A DNA stretch of 64,000 nt from JAYZDK01 sp964604165 (GTDB lineage Bacteria; Myxococcota_A; UBA796; CAJQPC01): the NCBI GenBank assembly GCA_964604165.1, contig CAZRYF010000005.1, positions 76,144 to 140,143 of the forward strand. The letters are read 5' to 3'. The stretch's first letter is position 1, and every line of letters starts with the position of its first letter. The notes beneath the pieces are model-generated. The model worked only from the letters and a program-made list of their open reading frames with translations, did not search any database and was not told the DNA's origin. The position numbers and the translations under genes were made by a program. This document shows, piece by piece, positions 1 through 7,450 of the stretch.

Positions 1-148
1 CGGGTGACACCGCCTCAATTTGCTTGAGGCAATCGGCGCCGTTTTCCGCCTCAAAGACCCGGTAGTCAAGGCCTTCAAGGTGCTCGCGGAGGGCCCATCG
101 AATGAGGGGTTCGTCGTCGCAGATCAGGACATTGACGGGAATGGTCAT
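1..148 (-). CDS. Response regulator receiver domain, N-terminal part only
   Basis: The minus strand encodes about 49 residues beginning MTIPVNVLICDDEPLIRWAL and leaves the window at its left edge. The hydrophobic strand followed by the acidic pair CDDEP is the start of a CheY-like receiver fold, where the two Asp bind Mg2+. The phosphorylated Asp lies beyond the edge. The output domain cannot be seen, so whether this is an NtrC-type, OmpR-type or single-domain regulator is unknown. The gene points away from the BoxB-type gene and could share its upstream region. The receiver call is firm; the role is not known. Confidence 0.85.
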   Translation of the reverse strand, partial: MTIPVNVLICDDEPLIRWALREHLEGLDYRVFEAENGADCLKQIEAVSP

Positions 149-470
149 TTGTTGTGTTCATCTTCCATTGTTTTGAATTGACCCCAAAAGGCTGCAAACG
201 CCATGCCACATGGAGGGCGGCGTTGGCGGTGATCGTGACAGGGCCTGGTAGCCAAGCCTACCCGGTTGTGGGCGATTTGGCACACTGACTGTAGCAAAGG
301 GGCGCTCTTCAATCTCAGGCCAGTGGGTGTTTCTGTGAGCACGGGGCCCTTTGAATGGCTCGTTGTTGGCACACAACGTGCACTTGTGAACGTGCACGAA
401 TGCATTGTGGCGCTTGAATCGAGCGCTGTCCGGAGAGCAACGCTGTCCGGAAGGCAACAAGGACAAGAGT
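149..470. promoter_or_regulatory. Divergent intergenic region between response regulator and boxB
   Basis: I see no convincing gene in these 322 bases; short frames on both strands lack ribosome sites and family features. The region should hold promoters for both flanking genes. It contains an inverted repeat at 377-398 and two near-identical copies of CGCTGTCCGGA at 424-434 and 441-451, 17 nt apart. The repeats sit directly before the boxB ribosome binding site (AAGGA, about 7 nt before the ATG at 471). No confident -35/-10 pair was identified. Confidence 0.5.
377..398. promoter_or_regulatory. Inverted repeat, possible operator
   Basis: CGTGCAC (377-383) and GTGCACG (392-398) form perfect 7 bp arms around an 8 nt spacer. 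The site lies about 75 bp upstream of the boxB start and about 230 bp from the response regulator start. A dyad of this size suits a dimeric repressor or activator. Which protein binds, if any, cannot be told from the sequence. Confidence 0.35.
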
Positions 471-1886
471 ATGGCGATGGACTACGCGGCGGCGGTACCC
501 AACAATGTGGACCTTTCAAGTGACCGGCGGCTGCGACGGGCGCTCTCCAACTGGCAACCCAAATTCCTGGATTGGTGGGCAGAAGCGGGTCCGGAGGGGT
601 TTGCGGAGGAGGAAATCTATCTTCGGACAGCTGTCTCTACAGAGCCGGGAGGGTGGTCACGGTTTGGCTTTGTCAAGATGCCCGAATACCGCTGGGGGAT
701 CTTTCTTGCCGATAAGGTGCCAGACCGAAAGGTGCCCTGCGGAGACGATGCAGGGCAGGAGGCTTGGCAAGAGGTTCCCGGGGACCGCCGGAGCCTCTTG
801 CAGAGCTTGATTGTGACCCAGGCCGACACCGAGCCGGCGTCGGTCGAACAGCAGCGGGCGCTCGGGAGATCGGCGCCAAGCCTCTATGATGCGCGAAACC
901 TGTTGCAGGTGAACGTGGAGGAGGCTCGCCACTTGTGGGCGATGGTGTACTTGCTGCATCGGTACTTTGGGAGAGATGGCCGGGATCAAGCAGATGATCT
1001 GCTGGTACGTCGTGCCGGGAATGCGGACTGCCCGAGAATCCTGGAGGCCTTCAATCAACCCTGTGAGGACTGGCTGAGTTTCTTTTGTTTTACGTGCTTC
1101 ACGGATCGTGATGGAAAGTACCAGCTGGGCGCTCTTGCCGAGTCTGGATTTGATCCGCTGTCCAGGACCTGCCGGTTCATGTTGACGGAGGAGGCTCATC
1201 ACCTCTTTGTCGGCGAGCGAGGATTGGAGAGGATTCTCAGGAGATCGGTTCAATTGAGCCGACAAGATACAAATGGGGATGCGAGAGGGCAGGGTGGAAT
1301 CGATCTGCACACACTTCAAAAGTACTGCAACTTCTGGTTCGCCTATTGTTTGGATCTCTTCGGATCAGAGGAAAGCTCCAACGCTGCGACGGCCTTCTCC
1401 ATGGGGCTCAAAGGGCGGTGGAAGGAGAGCCAAATTGAAGGAGATCGCGTCTGTTCCCGGGGGGAGGTGATCCTTCCCATAGTGCAGGATGGCCTGCTGG
1501 TGAAGAGGAGTGTGCCTCTCCGTCGTGCCATGAACGAGCTGCTTCGGAGAGAGTACGTCAAAGACTGCAGTCGGGTTGTGGAGCGTTGGAATCGAGCTCT
1601 GAAGGAAGAGGGGAGTGACTTTGAAGTGCGATTGCCGAGTCATCGTTTTTTCCGGCGAAAGGGGCTCTACTCTGAGCACAGGTTTGATTTGGACGGGCGG
1701 CTCGTGTCAGAAGAAGAGTGGATGGAGCACCGGCACGACTGGCTCCCAACCGCCTCGGATCGTGAATACGTTCAATCTTTGATGCAACCTTGCCTGGAAC
1801 CGGGGAAGATGGCCCAGTGGATCTGCCCACCTCGACGCGGAGTCGATGGCCGTCCGGTGCAGTTCGAGTACGTGAGGTCGTGTTGA
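471..1886 (+). CDS. boxB: BoxB-type benzoyl-CoA 2,3-epoxidase subunit (diiron oxygenase)
   Basis: The 471-residue product matches BoxB along its length (family about 473 residues). BoxB is the diiron component of benzoyl-CoA epoxidase; with reductase BoxA it converts benzoyl-CoA to the 2,3-epoxide for aerobic benzoate breakdown. Family blocks are visible: VPNNVDL near the N-terminus, DTEPASVEQQ near residue 120, NVEEARHLWAM near 150, FTDRDGKYQL near 211, LTEEAHHLF near 240, and a PVQFEYVR-type C-terminus. The acidic and His residues of the EExRH and EExHH motifs, which bind the two irons in BoxB, are present. I chose ATG 471, 7 nt after AAGGA and close to the family N-terminus; an ATG two codons later is possible. 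No boxA or boxC is in the window, so the reductase is elsewhere or the substrate differs. The stop overlaps the start region of the lyase gene. Confidence 0.9.
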   Translation: MAMDYAAAVPNNVDLSSDRRLRRALSNWQPKFLDWWAEAGPEGFAEEEIYLRTAVSTEPGGWSRFGFVKMPEYRWGIFLADKVPDRKVPCGDDAGQEAWQEVPGDRRSLLQSLIVTQADTEPASVEQQRALGRSAPSLYDARNLLQVNVEEARHLWAMVYLLHRYFGRDGRDQADDLLVRRAGNADCPRILEAFNQPCEDWLSFFCFTCFTDRDGKYQLGALAESGFDPLSRTCRFMLTEEAHHLFVGERGLERILRRSVQLSRQDTNGDARGQGGIDLHTLQKYCNFWFAYCLDLFGSEESSNAATAFSMGLKGRWKESQIEGDRVCSRGEVILPIVQDGLLVKRSVPLRRAMNELLRREYVKDCSRVVERWNRALKEEGSDFEVRLPSHRFFRRKGLYSEHRFDLDGRLVSEEEWMEHRHDWLPTASDREYVQSLMQPCLEPGKMAQWICPPRRGVDGRPVQFEYVRSC

Positions 1887-3277
1887 GACCCAACGGCAAG
1901 CAGGGAGCTTTGGAGGGCGACGAGGAATCGGACGGTTTCCGAACGATCATTGAACCCTTTCGGGTTCGTTCGGTGGAGAAGATACCGATCCTGACCCGGG
2001 CAGAGCGGGTCCAGGCCCTTGAAAGGGCCGGACACAATGTCTTTGGTCTTCGGTCCGATGAAGTGACCATCGATCTCCTGACAGATTCGGGCACCGGCTC
2101 CATGAGTCGGGATCAATGGGCTGGGTTGATGAGCGGAGATGAGAGCTATGCAGGCAGCTCTTCCTTTCGGAAATTGTCGAAGGTCGTTCGACGGTTGAGC
2201 GGTCATCCTCATGTCTTCCCAGTGCACCAGGGGCGTGCCGCGGAGCGGATCTTGGCAGAGACCCTACTCGGTCCTGGCAAGGTTGTTCTGAACAACACCC
2301 ACTTTGATACCACTCGGGCCAACTTTGAGAACGCCGGCGCACAGGCTGTGGACCTTCCTACCAAGGAGGCTGGGGAACACTGGGCCGCCCACCCATTCAA
2401 GGGCAACATGGATCTGGCGAGGTTGGAAGGGGCGTTGAACCATCATGGAGCTGCGGTGGCCTTCGTCATGATGACGCTGACCAACAACGCCAGCGGGGGC
2501 CATCCGGTGAGCATGGCCAACCTGGATTCGGTGCGAGAGATCTGCCGTACACACCAAGTGCCTCTCATCTTGGATGCAGCTCGATTTGCGGAAAATGCAT
2601 GGCTTGTCCATGTGCGCGAGCCGGGGTTTCAGGATTGGAGCCCCGAGGACATTGCGAGGTGCGCATTTCAGATGTCGGATGCATTTACCTTGTCGGCCAA
2701 AAAGGACGGACTGGTCCACATTGGTGGGTTGCTGTGCACAGCGCGAAAGGAGTGGGCAGATCTGTTTCGATCGGCCTTGATTCTGGGGGAGGGTTTTACC
2801 AGCTACGGCGGACTTGCTGGGCGGGACCTGGAGGCAATGGCGGTGGGGCTGCAGGAGGCTCTGGAGCCTCGGTATCTCGCCTACCGGGTTCGCTGCGTTG
2901 CCTACCTGGCTGAGCGGCTCGCGGAGAAGGGGGTGCCCGTTCTTCAGCCCCCGGGGGGACATGCGGTGTTTGTGGATGCAGGCACAGCGCTTCCGGAGAT
3001 TCCGGACGCCGAATTCCCTGGGTTGGCTTTCTTGAATGCGCTCTACATCGAGGGAGGGGTTCGTGGCGTAGAGGTCGGCTCTCTGATGTTCCCCGGCACC
3101 GATCAGCAGCTTGTGCGGCTTGCCATTCCGCGTCGGGTCTATACCCAGGCGCACATGGACTACGTGGTGGAGGTCGCAGAGCGGGTCATGGCTCGGCTGG
3201 GGAGCCTCACAGGCCTTCGAATCGTGGAGGAACCCGCTACCCTTCGGCACTTTACGGCAAAATTGGCGCCGTTGTAG
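1880..3277 (+). CDS. tnaA: Tryptophanase-type PLP beta-eliminating lyase
   Basis: This belongs to the tryptophanase/tyrosine phenol-lyase family, PLP enzymes that split Trp to indole or Tyr to phenol, plus pyruvate and ammonia. Family blocks are clear: DLLTDSGTGSMS, PVHQGRAAE, the Asp and Arg in DAARFAEN, the PLP-lysine motif SAKKDGLVHIGG, SYGGLAGRDLEAMAVGL, and the terminal LRHFTAKL. Two discriminating spots favour tryptophanase: HFDTT carries Asp where tyrosine phenol-lyase has Thr, and VEVGS lacks the Arg that tyrosine phenol-lyase uses to bind the phenol group. The frame is open from 1790, but that start would overlap boxB by 97 bp. GTG 1880 (7 bp overlap) or TTG 1883 is more plausible; the start is uncertain. 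It is almost certainly co-transcribed with boxB. The product should be indole, pending assay. Confidence 0.87.
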   Translation: MLRPNGKQGALEGDEESDGFRTIIEPFRVRSVEKIPILTRAERVQALERAGHNVFGLRSDEVTIDLLTDSGTGSMSRDQWAGLMSGDESYAGSSSFRKLSKVVRRLSGHPHVFPVHQGRAAERILAETLLGPGKVVLNNTHFDTTRANFENAGAQAVDLPTKEAGEHWAAHPFKGNMDLARLEGALNHHGAAVAFVMMTLTNNASGGHPVSMANLDSVREICRTHQVPLILDAARFAENAWLVHVREPGFQDWSPEDIARCAFQMSDAFTLSAKKDGLVHIGGLLCTARKEWADLFRSALILGEGFTSYGGLAGRDLEAMAVGLQEALEPRYLAYRVRCVAYLAERLAEKGVPVLQPPGGHAVFVDAGTALPEIPDAEFPGLAFLNALYIEGGVRGVEVGSLMFPGTDQQLVRLAIPRRVYTQAHMDYVVEVAERVMARLGSLTGLRIVEEPATLRHFTAKLAPL

Positions 3278-3292
3278 GAAACCGGGGGTTCG

Positions 3293-4717
3293 TCAGAGAA
3301 CGTCCGCTATGCAGGCGTGTAGCGTGTTCAGGCGCTCGCGAAGATTTCCGGGGATTTCAGGGGCGACAGGAGTGTCGCTCTCCATGGCTTCAGCGACCTC
3401 GAGAAGCGCTTGTGCCTCCAGGTGGCCGGGTTGGGTAGCCAACGTCCTTGCTGCCAGGAGGCGCGCTTGCTGGAGCCGCCAGCTCATGTCATGGCCTCGG
3501 ACGCAAGCCCATTGTAGCCAGGACCTTGCTGCCCTGAGTTCTCCTTCCGCGAGGTCGAGCGTGGGTGTGGGCGCAGGCAGGGCAGGCGGTGGTGGCCCCT
3601 CGACAACTTCTGCCTTTGTGAGGGCCAGCAACAAGCTCTTCACAAGCGCTGAGACAGCCACGGGACGTGGGTGAACCCAGTCATAAAAGGCATCGTTTCC
3701 CGGCGATGGAGTGGCCTGCTCGACGGAGGCCCTCGTGGTTGCAAGCACAACATTCTCATTCTGGGAGATCCGCCGAATCACCTCGTTGATCTCGCTTGGG
3801 GCGCGCAGGGGCAGACCGTCATGACTCACTGCGTCAGACAGGGATCCGCCAGGGTCAAGCCCTGCATTCAGGCGCCTCGTTCCAAGCTGCCAGGAGAGGT
3901 CTGCCGAGCTTGGGAACCGGCCCAACAACGCCTGAACCTGCCCCAGAGTCTGTCCGGACAGGTCGGAGAGGGAATCGGGACCTTCCGTGCTCCAGTTGGG
4001 ATCAAGTCCGGAGAGGTTGGCTGCCTGGGTGGCAAGAATCACGGGAATGTTGGCCGCGGCGCTCTTCTCTACAATTCGTTGAAGGTTCTTTTCAAAGACC
4101 CCCACAATTGCTTGTCGGTGTGAAGGAGTTCCGTAGGATGGAGGGCCGATCCAGCCCGGTGACGTCGTAGGCCGGGGAAGCGCCTGGAGAAGTTGGCGAA
4201 CCAGGGAAAAGCGCCACAGGAAGGCAGGGAATCGGGAGGGGGCTGCGAGAAACTCGTTGTGCCCGTCGTACACGAGCACAGCGCTCGGATGCCAGGCAAG
4301 GGCACGGCCAAGGAGTCGCAGGGTGTCGTCGGATCCACCCCCGTTGATCCCAAGATTGATGACTTCGAATTCTCCAGGTGACGCCTGGTCGAGAGAGGCT
4401 TGAAGGCTCCCTGCGATGCCGTGGTTGGGTCGGGTGAAGGGGGCATCGCCTATGGGTCTGGTCGGGTATCCAAAGGTGGTCGATCCCCCCAGGAGCATGA
4501 GGCGCGTCACTCCCTCTGCGGGCTTTATGGAGAACTGAACGGGACGGAATTGTTGACAACCAAAGGTGACCTTCGTGTCTGTCTCCTCCAGCCAGTACCA
4601 AGATGGATCCACGGGCCACGAGAGGTTTGATGCGTAGAACTCCAGGGCGGCGAAGGCGGCAAAGACGGCCAGGGCGGAAGAGAGAGTGAGCCGAAAAAGA
4701 GGCCAGAGTCGACGCAT
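3293..4717 (-). CDS. Membrane-anchored SGNH/GDSL-like hydrolase
   Basis: The 474-residue protein starts with one transmembrane segment (about residues 8-28). SGNH blocks follow: GGSTTFG with the nucleophile Ser, NLGINGGGSDD (block II), DGHNEF (block III, GxN) and DWVHP (block V, Asp-x-x-His). The family hydrolyses or transfers acyl esters, often on cell-surface glycans. The last 100 residues are Ala/Leu-rich and helical after a Pro-rich linker, and may be a repeat domain. It is the last gene of the series from 12576, 11 bp after the DUF5989 gene. SGNH proteins commonly accompany carbamoyltransferase and DUF5989 genes, so it probably acts with them outside the membrane. Substrate unknown. Confidence 0.82.
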   Translation of the reverse strand: MRRLWPLFRLTLSSALAVFAAFAALEFYASNLSWPVDPSWYWLEETDTKVTFGCQQFRPVQFSIKPAEGVTRLMLLGGSTTFGYPTRPIGDAPFTRPNHGIAGSLQASLDQASPGEFEVINLGINGGGSDDTLRLLGRALAWHPSAVLVYDGHNEFLAAPSRFPAFLWRFSLVRQLLQALPRPTTSPGWIGPPSYGTPSHRQAIVGVFEKNLQRIVEKSAAANIPVILATQAANLSGLDPNWSTEGPDSLSDLSGQTLGQVQALLGRFPSSADLSWQLGTRRLNAGLDPGGSLSDAVSHDGLPLRAPSEINEVIRRISQNENVVLATTRASVEQATPSPGNDAFYDWVHPRPVAVSALVKSLLLALTKAEVVEGPPPPALPAPTPTLDLAEGELRAARSWLQWACVRGHDMSWRLQQARLLAARTLATQPGHLEAQALLEVAEAMESDTPVAPEIPGNLRERLNTLHACIADVL

Positions 4718-4728
4718 TGCAGCCTCTC

Positions 4729-4932
4729 TCAGAGCAACGGATAGACAAAGGGGCTGATTGCGGGAAAGAGCGACAAGACCACCAAGGCGATCGCAAACAC
4801 CAGGAGAATCAAGACGACAGGCAGGGCCAATTGGAGCCTGTCGCCGGCCATCGCGACCACGACGGCGCGGGCTGCCTCAAGAGCGGCGCGGGAGGCAGAT
4901 GCGCGGGTGCGTTTCTTCTTTACGGGTGTCAT
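4729..4932 (-). CDS. DUF5989-type small membrane protein
   Basis: A 67-residue protein: a basic, Ala-rich N-terminus, one strong transmembrane helix (about residues 34-55), and a short tail AISPFVYPLL. The hydrophobic helix followed by a PFxYxL ending matches DUF5989, a family of small proteins found beside carbamoyltransferases. The ATG at 4932 overlaps the carbamoyltransferase stop in an ATGA junction, implying coupled translation. An upstream in-frame ATG at 5091 would lie inside the neighbouring gene and was not used. It may be a membrane adaptor for the carbamoyltransferase or SGNH protein; its function is not established. Confidence 0.78.
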   Translation of the reverse strand: MTPVKKKRTRASASRAALEAARAVVVAMAGDRLQLALPVVLILLVFAIALVVLSLFPAISPFVYPLL

Positions 4933-6752
4933 GTGGTCACCTTTTTGATGAGGATGTGGTCCACCACCAGGAAGGCAAGCTCGCTTCGGGCAAACAGGAG
5001 CAGCGCATCGCTTGGCGAGGCAGCCAACGGATAGCCGCGTTCCTCGAGGCCAAACAGGGCCAGGGCGGGGTGTTTTTGGCGTGAACCCCAAGCCTTGAGG
5101 AGTCCGTGGAGGCGTGGGTGGCGCTCGGGGCTACAGAGCAGGGGCACACATCGTCCATCCGGAGCGACGCATGCTCCAAGATCAGATCGGGCTGCCGGGT
5201 GTACAGTCGAGCGGGTCTGGTTCCAGGGGGTGTCAATGGGGGGATCCACCAGCACCTGGGCTGCATCTTCTGTTGCAATTGCCAGGGAGGGTCGGGAGAA
5301 AGGAAGCTTTCCAGTGATCCTCTCGGTGACTTGCCTAAGGGTGTCCGGGTGCTGGGGGGCGGCGAGAATCGCCCGCTCTCCGAGGTTGGAGTCGGCGCAA
5401 GAGAATCGGCCCTGGTGCCACCCCATTGCGGCGCCGGACTCCAGGGCCTCCACGCAAGCCGCGAACAAGGCGCTGTCATCGCAATGGGCTTCGTGTTCAA
5501 CGGCGATTCGTGAGGTGTCTGGACGGCTGGTAGGCATGCGAAATCGTCGCCATGCAGCGGGCCGCATCTGCGCAGCCGTTTGCGCCGCTTGGTTTGCGTC
5601 GTAAGCGCGACCGAGAAACGGCCACACACCGCAGGTGACCGGCTGGTTTCGAGAGGTCGCTCCATACAGCGCTGCCCCCAGGGCGTTGCCTGCATCGCCT
5701 GCATCTGGAGGTACAAAGACGGATTCAAAGAGTCCGGAATCCTGGATCCTGCGAATGAGATCCGGATCCGCCGCAACCTCTCCTCCGATGCAGATCTGTG
5801 AGGAGGCCGTGGCTTCCTGAAGTCTCTCGCAGAGGGCGAGAACCCTCTCTGCGATGACCTCCTGAAGTGAGGCGGCAAGATCTGCAAGCTCCTGATCTCG
5901 TTCTTTGGCAAGTGGTTCTTGACTCTCACCGTTGGGGAGGGACCAGGGCTCTCGAACGTCTCTTGGGGGACCAAAGACCGACTCGAATTGCTCTGTCCAG
6001 GGCTTGCGGAAGGGGGGGGATTCAAGGCGTTCGAATCGAAACCAGCCCGGTTTGACCTGGTAGCTTCGGTCGTCGTTCTCCACCAGGATTTCTCGGAGCG
6101 CGTCGGCTCTTTTGGGTTTGCCGCACAGGGCGAGGTTGTCCAGAGAGTGTGCCATCTCGTCTTGGCGAAAACCGAGAAATGTGGCCACCGATCGACGAAC
6201 AAGGCCCAAGGAGTGCGGATAGGAGAGGTGCTCGCTCGCGACAATGTCCACGCTTGGGCTTCTCGTGCCCTTTCCAAGGGTGGTGCAAGGCCACTCTCCC
6301 TGTCCATCCACGATCAGGATTGCTGCTTCCTGAAACGGGGACGTGAGAAAGGCGTTGGCCATGTGACCGAGGTGGTGCGGAATGAGCTCCACCAGGTCTG
6401 GGTGAAGGTCCAGTTTTGCGCTGATCTCGTTGCGAACCCAGAGCATGGACTCCATCCATCGCTTCATGGTTCGAACAAAGGGGGACATCCCACTGGGAAT
6501 GGCTGCGCCCAGTGTGCAGGAGAAGACGCGACTGAAGCGGCTGTGGGGCTCCTCGTGGTACACGACCAGGTCGAGGTCCTGGGCGGAAATTCCCCCTTCT
6601 CCCAGGCAGTACTCCATGGAGTAGACCGGAACGCTGTTTTCCCCCGATTGGCGGGTGAACCTCTTCTCCGAGGCGGCTGCTACAAGTCTTCCCCCCACCA
6701 CCAACGCAGCGGCCGAGTCGCTGTGCATGGCCGATACACCCAGTACGTTCAT
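4929..6752 (-). CDS. Carbamoyltransferase (TobZ/NodU/HypF-like family)
   Basis: The 607-residue protein opens with the family signature MNVLGVSAMHSDSAAALVV and EKRFTR. It then has HHLGHMANAF, the metal-binding His motif, and VDGQGEW. The middle region ends with VPPDAGDAGNALGAALYG, typical of the YrdC-like/Kae1-like core that activates carbamoyl phosphate. The C-terminal domain is recognisable from ALESGAAMGWHQGRFS, but the usual GPRALGNRS block reads CADSNLGERAIL, so part of the phosphate-binding motif is changed. The family moves carbamoyl groups to hydroxyls of antibiotics, Nod factors or surface glycans; the acceptor here is unknown. ATG 6752 gives the family N-terminus and makes an ATGA overlap with the ferritin-like gene. 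An extension to 6944 would run into that gene and was rejected. Confidence 0.9.
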   Translation of the reverse strand: MNVLGVSAMHSDSAAALVVGGRLVAAASEKRFTRQSGENSVPVYSMEYCLGEGGISAQDLDLVVYHEEPHSRFSRVFSCTLGAAIPSGMSPFVRTMKRWMESMLWVRNEISAKLDLHPDLVELIPHHLGHMANAFLTSPFQEAAILIVDGQGEWPCTTLGKGTRSPSVDIVASEHLSYPHSLGLVRRSVATFLGFRQDEMAHSLDNLALCGKPKRADALREILVENDDRSYQVKPGWFRFERLESPPFRKPWTEQFESVFGPPRDVREPWSLPNGESQEPLAKERDQELADLAASLQEVIAERVLALCERLQEATASSQICIGGEVAADPDLIRRIQDSGLFESVFVPPDAGDAGNALGAALYGATSRNQPVTCGVWPFLGRAYDANQAAQTAAQMRPAAWRRFRMPTSRPDTSRIAVEHEAHCDDSALFAACVEALESGAAMGWHQGRFSCADSNLGERAILAAPQHPDTLRQVTERITGKLPFSRPSLAIATEDAAQVLVDPPIDTPWNQTRSTVHPAARSDLGACVAPDGRCVPLLCSPERHPRLHGLLKAWGSRQKHPALALFGLEERGYPLAASPSDALLLFARSELAFLVVDHILIKKVTT

Positions 6753-7450
6753 GGCGAGCCAGAAGATCTGGATTCGACAAGGCAGGCGGTCTCCATAAGC
6801 CTTCTCCTGCATGCCCAGGCACCCCCAAACAGGCCAAGGAAATACAAGATCGTGAGGATGATTCGCATGGGCACCTCGCCCAACCGGTGGGAGAACCGAA
6901 GCCAGCTTTCCCAGGCGCGGCGCAGGCGGGCACGTCGGATCCATCGACTCGCCTCCCTCGTCGTGCCAGCGCTGGACAAGAGGAATTTGTAGGTCAGTCC
7001 CACGTGTCCAAGCTCGTCCTTCTTGGCTTCGAGAAAGACGGACTTCGCCGGGCAGTTCCCGATTCCGGTCGCATAGGAATTGAACTGATCAAAAACGTCT
7101 TTCTCTCCCACATGGGCGTGGGCAAAGAAGGCAGAGTGGGCGTCTGGCCCTTTCTCAGGGTCCAGGATTGGATCCCGGTGAAGCAGCGGCTTGGGTGGGT
7201 GAGAGGGCTCGTACGCGTTGGCTACCCGGTCGAATTCACTGGCGTGGTGGAGCTCTTCCAGCGTGTGCTGGAGAACCAGGGCGCGAGCCTGCGGCTCGTC
7301 GATGGTTTCAAGTGCGTGAAGAAGCTGCCATGCACTGTCGGCTTCCATGACAGAAAAGTACTTGAGGCGCGAAGCCATTCTTCGTGCGAAGGGCCGCCAT
7401 GTCAGGGGGACAAGAATCCTTGTGAGGAGGTTTCGCGGCCAGTTCGTCAT
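6749..7450 (-). CDS. Membrane-anchored ferritin-like diiron protein
   Basis: A 233-residue protein with two helices carrying LEELHHASEF and EAKKDELGHVGL. These give the paired ExxH and DExxH motifs of a ferritin-like four-helix diiron site. A hydrophobic segment near residues 195-215 (PMRIILTILYFLGLFGGAW) probably anchors it to the membrane. Such proteins may be oxidases, oxygenases or iron-handling proteins; nothing in the sequence picks one. It overlaps the cytochrome c gene upstream and the carbamoyltransferase gene downstream by 4 bp each, so it is made in step with both. It could use electrons from the cytochrome or modify the same product as the carbamoyltransferase; both ideas are inference. 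Confidence 0.72.
   Translation of the reverse strand: MTNWPRNLLTRILVPLTWRPFARRMASRLKYFSVMEADSAWQLLHALETIDEPQARALVLQHTLEELHHASEFDRVANAYEPSHPPKPLLHRDPILDPEKGPDAHSAFFAHAHVGEKDVFDQFNSYATGIGNCPAKSVFLEAKKDELGHVGLTYKFLLSSAGTTREASRWIRRARLRRAWESWLRFSHRLGEVPMRIILTILYFLGLFGGAWACRRRLMETACLVESRSSGSP

Noticed and set aside
1880..3277. Tyrosine phenol-lyase identity
   Set aside because: The residues that mark phenol-lyase (Thr before the TT pair, Arg in the MERG-like block) are replaced by tryptophanase-like ones.
6753..6944. Upstream extension of the carbamoyltransferase
   Set aside because: Family proteins start at MNVLG; the extension overlaps the ferritin-like gene.
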